A DNA stretch of 8,255 nt from Paracoccaceae bacterium (GTDB lineage: Bacteria; Pseudomonadota; Alphaproteobacteria; Rhodobacterales; Rhodobacteraceae), in NCBI GenBank assembly GCA_015487335.1, contig WFPZ01000239.1:1-8255 (forward strand), in the 5' to 3' direction. Of this stretch, positions 1-6,110 are shown piece by piece (the stretch's first letter is position 1; each line of letters begins with the position of its first letter). A program made the translations under genes and the position numbers. Below the pieces are notes generated by a model. It had not been told where the DNA came from. It made no database searches and worked only from the letters and a program-made list of their open reading frames with translations.

Positions 1-1142
1 GCCTCCAGTGGCGGCGGGGGCGGGGTGCGGCTTTCCAGCCCGTGCAGGATGCCGCCGAGAATGGCGGCCAGCGCCAGATAGGGGTTGGTGTCGGCGCCGC
101 AGATCCGGTGTTCCAGACGCGCCGCCGGCCCCGAGGCCTGGGGGATGCGCACCGCCGCGCCGCGGTTGTCGACCCCCCAGTTGGGGGCGGAAGGGGCAAA
201 GCTGCCTGGCCCGAAGCGGCGGTAGGAGTTGAGATGGGGGGCGAAGATCGCCTGCATCTCGCGCATGGTGGACAGCACGCCCGCCACGGCTGCGCCCAGT
301 GCCTGTGAAAGCCCCTCCTCGGCGGCGAAGATGTTTTCGCCCCTCTCGTCCAGCACCGAGACATGCACATGCATGCCGTTGCCGGGCTGTCCGGCGTAGG
401 GCTTGGCCATGAAGGTGGCCTCCAGCCCGTGTGCCGCCGCCATTGCGCGCACCAGCCGCCGGAACAGCACCGCCGTGTCGGCGGCGGCGAGCGCGTCGTC
501 GGTGTGGTGGAAGTTGATCTCGAACTGGCCGGGGCCGTATTCGGCGATCAGCGTGTCGGTGGGCAGGCCCTGGGCCCGGGCCGCGTGCACGATGTCGTCC
601 ATCACCGGCTGGGTGCGGGCCAGCACCTCCATGTCGTAGTTCTGGGTGTCCGGGGTCAGGGCGGGAGGCTCGGGCGGGGCCTCGGCGCAAGGGCGCGGCT
701 GCAGCAGGTAGAATTCCAGCTCCGTGGCCACCACCGGGCGCAGGCCGCGTTCGGCGAAGCGGCCGAGGACGCGGGCCAGAAGCTCGCGCCCCGAAAGCGG
801 GCTGATGCCGCCTTCGGGGGCGAGCATCTCCACCTGCACCTGGGCAATGTTGCCCTCCGCCCAGGGCACCGGCCTGAGCGTGCCCGCCACCGGCACGAGC
901 TGGCCGTCGGGATCGCCGGCGACGATGCCGAGGCCGGTCTCCTCCACCTCGGCGCCGAGGATGTTGGGCGCATAGGTGGAAAGCGGCAGCCGCACGCCGC
1001 CGTTGACAAGTTTCTTCGCCTGGTCGCCCGGCAGCCACTTGCCGCGCAGCACCGCGTTGATGTCGCACAGCAGCAGCTCGATGCGCTCGGGGCGGCCGTG
1101 GGCGGCGCAATGGGCCTCGTATTCGCTGGCAAACCCGGTCAT
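1..1142 (-). CDS. Glutamine synthetase-fold ligase, probable gamma-glutamylpolyamine synthetase (partial, C-terminus off left edge)
   Basis: The frame is open from an ATG at 1142 to the left edge, giving 380 residues; the family is about 450 long, so roughly 70 C-terminal residues are missing. Glutamine synthetase signatures are in order: ELEFYL with metal-ligand glutamates E141/E143, EYGPGQFEIN with E201/E208, GMHVH with H258/H260, NSYRRF at 305-310, DNR at 325-327, RIP at 332-334 and LEHR with E344/R346. The flap that reads GYEAP in ammonium-using GlnA reads GSFAP here, so the glutamate equivalent to Salmonella GlnA E327 is F315. That and the polyamine-transport operon favour a PuuA/SpuI-type enzyme joining glutamate to an amine using ATP, in the cytoplasm. 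A proline-rich stretch lies at residues 150-164. The ATG overlaps the potI stop by four bases (ATGA), suggesting translational coupling. The family is certain; putrescine as substrate is inferred. Confidence 0.9.
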   Translation of the reverse strand, partial: MTGFASEYEAHCAAHGRPERIELLLCDINAVLRGKWLPGDQAKKLVNGGVRLPLSTYAPNILGAEVEETGLGIVAGDPDGQLVPVAGTLRPVPWAEGNIAQVQVEMLAPEGGISPLSGRELLARVLGRFAERGLRPVVATELEFYLLQPRPCAEAPPEPPALTPDTQNYDMEVLARTQPVMDDIVHAARAQGLPTDTLIAEYGPGQFEINFHHTDDALAAADTAVLFRRLVRAMAAAHGLEATFMAKPYAGQPGNGMHVHVSVLDERGENIFAAEEGLSQALGAAVAGVLSTMREMQAIFAPHLNSYRRFGPGSFAPSAPNWGVDNRGAAVRIPQASGPAARLEHRICGADTNPYLALAAILGGILHGLESRTPPPPPLE

Positions 1143-1957
1143 TGCGCCATCGCCGCCCGTTCTTCGCGCCGCTGGCGGATGATCGCGCGCTTGGAGATCA
1201 GCGAGGCCGAGATCACGCCGGTGCTGACCAGCACGATCAGGATCGTGGACAGGGCGTTGATCTCGGGGCTGACGCCCAGGCGCACGGCGGAGAAGACCTT
1301 GATCGGCAGGGTCGTCGAGGAGGGCCCCGAGGTGAAGGAGGCGATCACCAGATCGTCGAGCGACAGGGTGAACGCCAGCAGCCAGCCCGAAATGACCGCC
1401 GGGGCGATGATCGGCAGGGTGACCGAGCGGAAGGCGTCGAACGGGGTGCAGCCCAGATCGAGAGCGGCCTCCTCCAGCGAGCGGTCGAAGCTGGCCAGCC
1501 GCGAGGAGACCACCACCGAGACGTAGCACATGGAAAAGGTGGTATGGGCGAGGATGATGGTGAATACCCCGCGCTCCAGCCCGATGGCGATGAACAGCAG
1601 GAGCAGCGACAGGCCCATGATCACGTCCGGCATCACCAGGGGTGCGTAGATCATGCCCGAAAACAGGGTGCGCCCGAAGAAGCGGCCGCCGCGCACCAGG
1701 GCGATTGCCGCCATGGTGCCCAGCACCGTGGCCAGGGTGGAGGAAACCAGCGCCACCTTCAGCGTCACCCAGGCGGCATCGAGGAAGGCCTCGTTGCGCA
1801 TGAGCTCGCCATACCATTTCGTCGAGAAGCCGGCCCAGACGGTGACCAGCTTGGACTTGTTGAAGCTGTAGATGATCAGGATCACCATCGGCAGGTAGAG
1901 GAAGGCGAAGCCGAAGGTCAGCGAAGTGGCGTTGAACCAGGAGAACCGGCGGGTCAT
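1139..1957 (-). CDS. potI: Putrescine/polyamine ABC transporter permease PotI
   Basis: This 272-residue inner-membrane permease is close in length to E. coli PotI (281). About six hydrophobic segments are visible, near residues 10-31, 63-88, 99-127, 133-152, 186-208 and 235-255. Between the fourth and fifth lies the cytoplasmic EAA loop (EEAALDLGCTPFDAF, from residue 162), which docks on the ATPase. It pairs with the adjacent PotH to form the transmembrane channel. I chose the ATG at 1957 because it overlaps the potH stop as ATGA, has an AGGA ribosome-binding site eight to ten bases upstream, and starts just before the first membrane helix. An upstream in-frame start near 2086 would add 43 residues that lie within potH and do not look like this family. 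The charged, arginine-rich C-terminus (RQRREER) is likely cytoplasmic. Confidence 0.94.
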   Translation of the reverse strand: MTRRFSWFNATSLTFGFAFLYLPMVILIIYSFNKSKLVTVWAGFSTKWYGELMRNEAFLDAAWVTLKVALVSSTLATVLGTMAAIALVRGGRFFGRTLFSGMIYAPLVMPDVIMGLSLLLLFIAIGLERGVFTIILAHTTFSMCYVSVVVSSRLASFDRSLEEAALDLGCTPFDAFRSVTLPIIAPAVISGWLLAFTLSLDDLVIASFTSGPSSTTLPIKVFSAVRLGVSPEINALSTILIVLVSTGVISASLISKRAIIRQRREERAAMAQ

Positions 1958-2850
1958 TGTTCCTGCTCCCTCTGGCGTTGCTGGTTGCGCTGGAACAGGA
2001 TGATCGGCACCACCAGGATCAGCAGCAGCACCACCGCCACGGCACTGGCCACCGGCCAGTCGCGGTTGGAGAAGAACTCTTCCCAAAGCACCTTGCCGAT
2101 CATCAGCGTGCGCGAGCCACCCAGCACCGAGGGGATGACGAACTCGCCTATGGCGGGGATGAACACCAGGAAGCAGCCGGCGATCACCCCGGCCCGCGAC
2201 AGCGGCACGGTGACCAGCCAGAAGGCCTGAAGCCGCGAGCAGCCCAGATCTTCGGCCGCCTCCAGCAGGGATTCGTCGAGCTTCTCCAGCGAGGCGTAGA
2301 TCGGCAGGATCATGAACGGAAGGTAGGTGTAGACGATGCCGATATAGACCGCGACATTGGTGTTGAGGATGGTCAGCGGCTCTGAGATCAGGCCCGTCCA
2401 GAGCAGGAACTGGTTGAGCAGCCCCTGCTGGCTGAGAATGCCCATCCAGGAATAGACCCGGATCAGGAAGCTGGTCCAGAAGGGCAGGATCACCAGCATC
2501 ATCAGCGTGGGGCGCCAGGCGTCGGAGGCCCGCGACATGCCGTAGGCGATGGGAAAGCCGACGAGCAGGGTAATCAGCGTGGACAGCGTGGCGATCTTGA
2601 GACTGGAAAGATAGGCCCGCCAGTAGAGGTCGTCCTCGGTGAGGAAAACGAAATTCTCGAAGTCGAGCTGTGAGAAGAACTCTTTCAGCCCGGCCCAGCC
2701 GGCGGTGATGTCGAGGGTCGGCACGTAGGGGGGGATTGCCAGGGCCATGTCCGACAGCGAGATCTTCAGCACGATCCCGAAGGGGACGAGGAACAGCGCC
2801 AGCAGCCAGGCGTAGGGCAGGGCGATCAGCAGGGTGCGGCGCAGGTTCAT
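1954..2850 (-). CDS. potH: Putrescine/polyamine ABC transporter permease PotH
   Basis: This 298-residue inner-membrane permease compares with about 317 in E. coli PotH. Hydrophobic segments lie near residues 8-30, 81-106, 116-137, 165-187, 219-241 and 266-288. The long loop between the first two (about 31-80) fits the periplasmic loop of this subfamily. The EAA motif (EAAEDLGCSRLQAF, residues 197-210) sits between the fourth and fifth helices and should contact PotG. The ATG at 2850 is ten bases after the potG stop, and a GAGG site overlapping that stop lies eight bases upstream, so the genes are almost certainly cotranscribed. The C-terminus (QRNQQRQREQEQ) is strongly polar. PotH and PotI differ enough to be the usual heterodimeric pair rather than a duplication. 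Confidence 0.94.
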   Translation of the reverse strand: MNLRRTLLIALPYAWLLALFLVPFGIVLKISLSDMALAIPPYVPTLDITAGWAGLKEFFSQLDFENFVFLTEDDLYWRAYLSSLKIATLSTLITLLVGFPIAYGMSRASDAWRPTLMMLVILPFWTSFLIRVYSWMGILSQQGLLNQFLLWTGLISEPLTILNTNVAVYIGIVYTYLPFMILPIYASLEKLDESLLEAAEDLGCSRLQAFWLVTVPLSRAGVIAGCFLVFIPAIGEFVIPSVLGGSRTLMIGKVLWEEFFSNRDWPVASAVAVVLLLILVVPIILFQRNQQRQREQEQ

Positions 2851-2860
2851 GGCCGGGGCC

Positions 2861-4009
2861 TCATTCGTGACCGGGCAGGAGGATGCCTGCGGTTTCGGTA
2901 AACGAGAGCCAGACCCGATCGTCCCAGTTGAAGCTGCGCCGGGAGATCCTGCGGTTGTTGGCCGTCTGGGCCTTGATTACCGGCCCTTCGGCCAGCTGGA
3001 CGTGATAGGTCGAGGTGCTGCCCAGATAGGCGATGTCCAGCACCGTGCCCTCGACCGCATTGAGCGCGCCTTCGGGGCGTTCGGCGGTGATGGCGATCTT
3101 CTCGGGGCGGATGGCCAGCGAGCAGGGGCCCGAGGCGGGGATGTCGTCGCGCTCGGAGACCGCGGTGAAGGGCGCCTTTCCTTCGGCCCATGTGAATTCG
3201 TAGCGGTTGTCCCCCAGGGCGCGGGCATGGCCGCGGAAGATGTTCACCTCGCCGATGAAATCGGCCACGTAGAGCGAATTGGGGTTTTCGTAGATGCCAT
3301 CGGGGGTGGCCACCTGCACCAGCCTGCCGTGGTCCATCACCGCCACCCGGCTGGCCACCGTCATGGCCTCTTCCTGATCGTGCGTGACGATCACGAAGGT
3401 GGTGCCGGTCTTTTCCTGTATGTCCATCAGCTCGAACTGGGTTTCCTGGCGCAGTTTCTTGTCGAGCGCGCCCAGGGGCTCGTCGAGCAGCAGAAGCCTG
3501 GGCGCCTTGGCCAGCGAACGGGCCAGCGCCACGCGCTGCCTCTGGCCGCCCGAGATCTGGTGCGGCTTGCGCCGGGCGAAGGGCTCCAGCCGCACCAGGC
3601 GCAGCATCTCGAGCACCCGGTCGGCGATTTCACCCTTCGTCATCTTCGAGCGCTTCAGCCCGAAGGCGATGTTCTGTTCCACGGTGAGATGGGGAAAGAG
3701 CGCATAGCTCTGGAACATCATGTTCACCGCCCGCCGGTTGGGCGGCACCGGGGCGATGTCGGCCCCGTCGAGCAGGATCGTGCCCTCGGTGGGGGCCTCG
3801 AAGCCCGCCAGCATGCGCATCAGGGTGGTCTTGCCGCAGCCCGAGGGGCCGAGCAGGGCGAAGAACTCGCGTTCGTAGATGTCGAGGTTGAGGTTCTCGA
3901 TGGCGGTGAAGTCGCCGAACCTCTTGGTGACGTCGATGAACCTGATGAGCGGCTTCTGCTCGGGGTCTTCCCACGGGGCGAAGACGGTGGGGGATTCGTG
4001 CTGCACCAT
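2861..4009 (-). CDS. potG: Putrescine/polyamine ABC transporter ATP-binding protein PotG
   Basis: This cytoplasmic ATPase powers the importer. With the chosen start it is 382 residues (E. coli PotG 377). All nucleotide-binding motifs are intact: Walker A GPSGCGKT at 54-61, Q-loop glutamine at 100 in FQSYALFP, signature SGGQ at 153-156, Walker B LLLLDE ending at D176/E177, D-loop ALD at 181-183 and switch histidine H210. The part after about residue 260 resembles the TOBE-like regulatory domain of MalK/PotA-type ATPases (LAIRPEKI, then IAYLGSTSTYHVQL). The start is uncertain. ATG 4009 matches the family's usual N-terminus. In-frame GTG codons at 4018 and 4057 are alternatives, but the 4057 start would place a perfect 11-bp hairpin inside the coding region. 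The gene is followed after ten bases by potH. Confidence 0.95.
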   Translation of the reverse strand: MVQHESPTVFAPWEDPEQKPLIRFIDVTKRFGDFTAIENLNLDIYEREFFALLGPSGCGKTTLMRMLAGFEAPTEGTILLDGADIAPVPPNRRAVNMMFQSYALFPHLTVEQNIAFGLKRSKMTKGEIADRVLEMLRLVRLEPFARRKPHQISGGQRQRVALARSLAKAPRLLLLDEPLGALDKKLRQETQFELMDIQEKTGTTFVIVTHDQEEAMTVASRVAVMDHGRLVQVATPDGIYENPNSLYVADFIGEVNIFRGHARALGDNRYEFTWAEGKAPFTAVSERDDIPASGPCSLAIRPEKIAITAERPEGALNAVEGTVLDIAYLGSTSTYHVQLAEGPVIKAQTANNRRISRRSFNWDDRVWLSFTETAGILLPGHE

Positions 4010-4029
4010 GTTCAACACATTCCGAACGG

Positions 4030-4054
4030 CCCGCGCCGAAGGGTTCGGCGCGGG
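4030..4054 (-). other. Intercistronic hairpin between potF and potG
   Basis: A perfect 11-bp inverted repeat (CCCGCGCCGAA / TTCGGCGCGGG) with a three-base loop lies in the 58-base gap between the potF stop and the preferred potG start. On the transcribed strand it is not followed by a U-run, so it is not a canonical intrinsic terminator. Hairpins here often protect the 3' end of the binding-protein mRNA or partly reduce downstream transcription, keeping the binding protein in excess of the membrane subunits. That role is inferred. Confidence 0.7.
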
Positions 4055-4067
4055 CACGGTTCCGGGG

Positions 4068-5156
4068 TCAGGTGCCGGATTTGATCCGCGTCCACATGCG
4101 GGTGACGAAACGCTGCACCTTCGGCGGGTAGGGCGTGGTGGTGTAGAGGTTCTTCAGCGTCTCCTCATCCGGGTAGATGGCCGGATCCTCGAGGATTTCC
4201 GGCAGGATGTATTCCTGGCTCGCGAGGTTGCCGTTGGCGTAGTAGACATAGTTCGTCGCCTGCGCCATGTTCCTGGCGTCCATCATGAAGTTGAGGAACT
4301 TGTGCGCTCCGTCCGGGTTGGGCGCGTCCACCGGAATGGCCATCTGGTCGAACCACATCAGCGCGCCTTCCTTGGGGGCGTTATAGGCGATTTCCACTCC
4401 GTTGCCCGCCTCGTCGGCGCGGTCGCGGGCCTGCAGGATGTCACCCGACCAGCCGAAGGCCACACAGATGTCGCCGTTGGCCAGCGCGTTGATGTATTCG
4501 GAGTTGTGGAACTTCTGCACATAGGGCCGCACCGCCGAAAGCACCGGCTCGGCCCTGGCGATCACGTCGGTGTCCTGGCTGTCGGGATCTTCGCCGAGGT
4601 ACTTGAGCGCGGCGGGGATCATCTCGGTGGGCGCATCGAGGAAATGCACGCCGCAGGCCTGCAGCTTTTCCATGTTGGCCGGGTCGAAGATCAGCGACAG
4701 CGAGTCGATCGGCGCGTCCTCGCCCAGCACCTCGCGCACCTTGTTCACGTTCACCCCGATGCCGGTGGTGCCCCACATGTAGTTGATCGAGTACTGGTTG
4801 CCCGGGTCGTACTGGGCGGTGCGCTCCTTGATCACGTCCCACAGGTTCACCGCGTTGGGCAGCTTGGAATAGTCCAGCTTCTGGAAGGCCCCGGCCTGGA
4901 TCTGGCGCTGCAGGAAGGTGCCCGAAGGCACCACCACGTCATAGCCCGAACCCCCGGCCAGCAGCTTGGTTTCCAGCACCTCGTTGCTGTCGAACACGTC
5001 GTAGATCAGCTTCAGCCCGGTTTCTTCCTCGAACTTGGTCAGCAGCTCTTCGTCGATGTAGTCCGACCAGTTGTAGACGCGCACCTCCTCCTGGGCGCTC
5101 GCAAGCGAGGCGCCGACGGCGAGTGCTGCGGCAAGCGGCAGTATGGATTTCCTCAT
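4068..5156 (-). CDS. potF: Periplasmic putrescine-binding protein PotF/SpuD type
   Basis: This is the 362-residue solute-binding protein of the importer, first gene of its operon. A signal peptide is clear: MRKS, a hydrophobic core at about 5-18, and an ASA cleavage site giving a mature start near Q22. Residues lining the polyamine pocket in PotF have visible equivalents: W30, S31, D32 and Y33 in YNWSDYI, S77 in VPSGTF, E177, W235 and D238 in GWSGD, W267/D269 in MWFD, and a tyrosine in NYVYYAN. Asp at the WSDY position resembles PotF/SpuD more than the WTEY of spermidine-binding PotD, which favours putrescine. C167 (ACGV) and C230 (DICVA) correspond to a conserved disulfide pair. A strong ribosome-binding site, GGGAGGAT, lies at 5161-5168. 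Ligand preference is inferred from motifs only. Confidence 0.95.
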   Translation of the reverse strand: MRKSILPLAAALAVGASLASAQEEVRVYNWSDYIDEELLTKFEEETGLKLIYDVFDSNEVLETKLLAGGSGYDVVVPSGTFLQRQIQAGAFQKLDYSKLPNAVNLWDVIKERTAQYDPGNQYSINYMWGTTGIGVNVNKVREVLGEDAPIDSLSLIFDPANMEKLQACGVHFLDAPTEMIPAALKYLGEDPDSQDTDVIARAEPVLSAVRPYVQKFHNSEYINALANGDICVAFGWSGDILQARDRADEAGNGVEIAYNAPKEGALMWFDQMAIPVDAPNPDGAHKFLNFMMDARNMAQATNYVYYANGNLASQEYILPEILEDPAIYPDEETLKNLYTTTPYPPKVQRFVTRMWTRIKSGT

Positions 5157-5198
5157 CTGGATCCTCCCGTGGGTTGGAGAGAGTCGTTCGCCCTCATT

Positions 5199-5227
5199 CC
5201 GATAATTTGATCAAAACCGGGTGGCAA
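5199..5227 (-). promoter_or_regulatory. Predicted potF operon promoter
   Basis: On the minus strand, TTGCCA at 5227-5222 matches five of six bases of the -35 consensus. It is followed after 17 bases by TATCGG at 5204-5199, a weak -10 box. The TTTGATCAAA palindrome falls inside the spacer, so a protein bound there would block polymerase. A transcript would start near 5192, leaving a leader of about 35 bases that includes the ribosome-binding site. The call rests on eye-matching of hexamers. Confidence 0.5.
5206..5215. promoter_or_regulatory. Candidate operator O1 (TTTGATCAAA) at the potF promoter
   Basis: A perfect 10-bp palindrome centred between 5210 and 5211. It shares the TTTGATCA core with three sites upstream of the plus-strand ligase gene. 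It lies in the predicted potF -35/-10 spacer and about 45 bases upstream of the expected start of the regulator's transcript. The GntR/FCD protein encoded next door is the likeliest ligand, by inference. Confidence 0.7.
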
Positions 5228-5250
5228 ATGCAACATCGTTTTTCTATGAT
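5222..5250 (+). promoter_or_regulatory. Predicted promoter of the GntR-family regulator
   Basis: TATGAT at 5245-5250 is a good -10 box (five of six). Seventeen bases upstream is TGGCAA at 5222-5227, a weak -35 (three of six). The same six base pairs read as TTGCCA on the other strand, the predicted potF -35, so the two promoters would overlap back to back. This would leave a leader of about 60 bases before the regulator start. Confidence 0.4.
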
Positions 5251-5316
5251 TGCACGAAAGCCCGGCGCGGGCCAACCGCAATCGGGCAGGTGATGTGAAC
5301 TGGACAGAGTGCCACG

Positions 5317-5976
5317 ATGGCCGTCAGTGAACGGACAAGCAAGCTGCCGACCCATGAGGTCGTCTATCGGCGCATCCGCGAGATGGTCCTGTTCGGAGAA
5401 CTGGCGCCGGGCCAGCCCGTCACCATCCAGGGGCTGGTCGGCGATCTGGGGGCCGGCATGACGCCGGTGCGCGAGGCGATCCGCCGGCTGACGGCCGAGG
5501 GCGCGCTGGAGTTTCAGGGCAATCGGCGGGTCTGCGTGCCGGTTCTGACGCTTTCGCAGCTGGACGAGCTGTCCTTCGCCCGCCAGTCCATCGAGCCAAG
5601 GCTGGCGCACCTCGCCGCGCAGCGGGCCACCCCCGAGGACATCGCCCACCTGGAGGCGGTGGACGAGGCGCTCAACCGGGCGATCGAGCGGGGCGATGTC
5701 CGCGGCTATCTGCAGCACAACCACCGGTTTCACGAAGATCTCTACGCCCTGGCGCAGGCGCGCATCCTGGCCTCGCTTGCCGGCATGCTGCTGTTGCGCG
5801 TGGGCCCCTCGCTGCGGGTGGTCTGCGGCCGGTTCGGCACCTACGGCCTACCCGACAGGCACCGCGATGCGCTTGACGCCATGCGCGCCGGAGATGCCGA
5901 CGGGGTGGCGCGGGCCATTGGCGAGGATCTGCAGCAGGGGATCGACCAGATCCGCCAGTCGCTGCTGGCCGGGTGA
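5317..5976 (+). CDS. GntR-family transcriptional regulator, FCD (FadR/VanR-like) subfamily
   Basis: This 219-residue cytoplasmic DNA-binding protein has the two-domain FCD layout. An N-terminal winged helix-turn-helix covers about 12-74, with the recognition helix in MTPVREAIRRLTAEGAL (48-64; R52, R56 and R57 are typical base or phosphate contacts). A helical effector domain follows from about 80 to 210, including HNHRFHEDLY (134-143) and DRHRDALDAMRAGD (180-193), typical FCD motifs. Of the usual metal-binding residues H139 and H182 are evident, N135 occupies the helix position before FH, and I see no clear third histidine between them. The start at 5317 fits family length, though its ribosome-binding site (GGACAGAG, poor) is weak. 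Its position between two polyamine transcription units and next to four similar palindromes suggests a local, probably autoregulating repressor that responds to a polyamine or catabolite. The effector is unknown. Confidence 0.92.
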   Translation: MAVSERTSKLPTHEVVYRRIREMVLFGELAPGQPVTIQGLVGDLGAGMTPVREAIRRLTAEGALEFQGNRRVCVPVLTLSQLDELSFARQSIEPRLAHLAAQRATPEDIAHLEAVDEALNRAIERGDVRGYLQHNHRFHEDLYALAQARILASLAGMLLLRVGPSLRVVCGRFGTYGLPDRHRDALDAMRAGDADGVARAIGEDLQQGIDQIRQSLLAG

Positions 5977-5988
5977 ATTTGATCAAAT
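5977..5988. promoter_or_regulatory. Candidate operator O2 (ATTTGATCAAAT)
   Basis: A perfect 12-bp palindrome that begins on the base after the regulator's stop codon and ends four bases before the TTGACA -35 box of the ligase promoter. It is the best copy of the repeated TTTGATCA motif. Its centre is 29 bp from that of O3, just under three helical turns. Confidence 0.75.
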
Positions 5989-5992
5989 CAGA

Positions 5993-6020
5993 TTGACAGC
6001 GGAATATTTGATCATATCCT
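5993..6020 (+). promoter_or_regulatory. Predicted promoter of the ligase-aminotransferase unit
   Basis: TTGACA at 5993-5998 is a perfect -35 hexamer. It is followed after 16 bases by TATCCT at 6015-6020 (four of six). A transcript would begin near 6027, leaving an untranslated leader of about 84 bases to the GTG at 6111. Operator candidate O3 fills most of the spacer and touches the -10 box, the arrangement expected for repression by steric block. Readthrough from the regulator gene could also contribute. Confidence 0.65.
6006..6017. promoter_or_regulatory. Candidate operator O3 (ATTTGATCATAT)
   Basis: A near-perfect copy of the 12-bp palindrome, with one base differing from O2. It lies within the spacer and -10 box of the predicted ligase promoter, comparable to the placement of O1 in the potF promoter. 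Confidence 0.7.
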
Positions 6021-6085
6021 GCCCGTAACCGGTTGCGGACGGTCGTGCGCCAGGCGCATGGCCGACGTGGCGGGCGAAGGACACC

Positions 6086-6097
6086 ATTTGATCACAA
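6086..6097. promoter_or_regulatory. Candidate operator O4 (ATTTGATCACAA)
   Basis: A third copy on this side, with the left half ATTTGATCA intact and the right half degenerate. It lies about 60 bases downstream of the predicted transcript start and ends 13 bases before the GTG start codon. It could help DNA looping with O2/O3 or act as a roadblock. It is the weakest of the four sites. Confidence 0.55.
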
Positions 6098-6110
6098 ACA
6101 CGGGGAAATC

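Larger units (their letters stand above)
5157..5316. promoter_or_regulatory. Divergent control region between potF and the GntR-family regulator
   Basis: This 160-base gap holds the 5' ends of both transcription units. It is AT-richer than its surroundings around 5201-5256. It contains the potF ribosome-binding site (5161-5168), one TTTGATCAAA palindrome (5206-5215), a predicted potF promoter and a predicted regulator promoter. A short GC-rich inverted repeat (GCCCG/CGGGC, 5260-5272) would fall in the regulator's leader. No small open frame stands out. Confidence 0.8.

Noticed and set aside
363..1526. Long plus-strand open frame opposite the left ligase and potI
   Set aside because: Low-complexity Gly/Arg/His-rich product with no family resemblance. 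It is the mirror of two well-supported minus-strand genes in GC-rich DNA.
4079..4087. ATTTGATCC, similar to the operator half-site, at the 3' end of potF
   Set aside because: It encodes the conserved C-terminal RIKSGT of the binding protein and lacks the second half of the palindrome.
4828..4834. TTGATCA inside potF
   Set aside because: It lies in coding sequence, lacks the third T and the flanking A/T symmetry, and is expected by chance.
2834..5210. Plus-strand open frames opposite potG and potF (2834-4084 and 3879-5210)
   Set aside because: They lie antisense to clear ABC transporter genes and their products have no recognisable domain. This is typical of GC-rich codon bias.
5229..5254. 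TGCAA...TTGCA inverted repeat in the divergent region
   Set aside because: Only five-base arms separated by 16 bases, seen once, so it is indistinguishable from chance.
5256..5275. Possible sigma-54 (-24/-12) promoter toward potF, GG-N10-GC spacing
   Set aside because: The -12 element reads GGGC rather than TTGC, and the sequence is better explained as a short GC-rich inverted repeat.
6027..6034. AACCGGTT palindrome at the predicted ligase transcript start
   Set aside because: An eight-base palindrome seen once with no second copy, too short to support a binding site.
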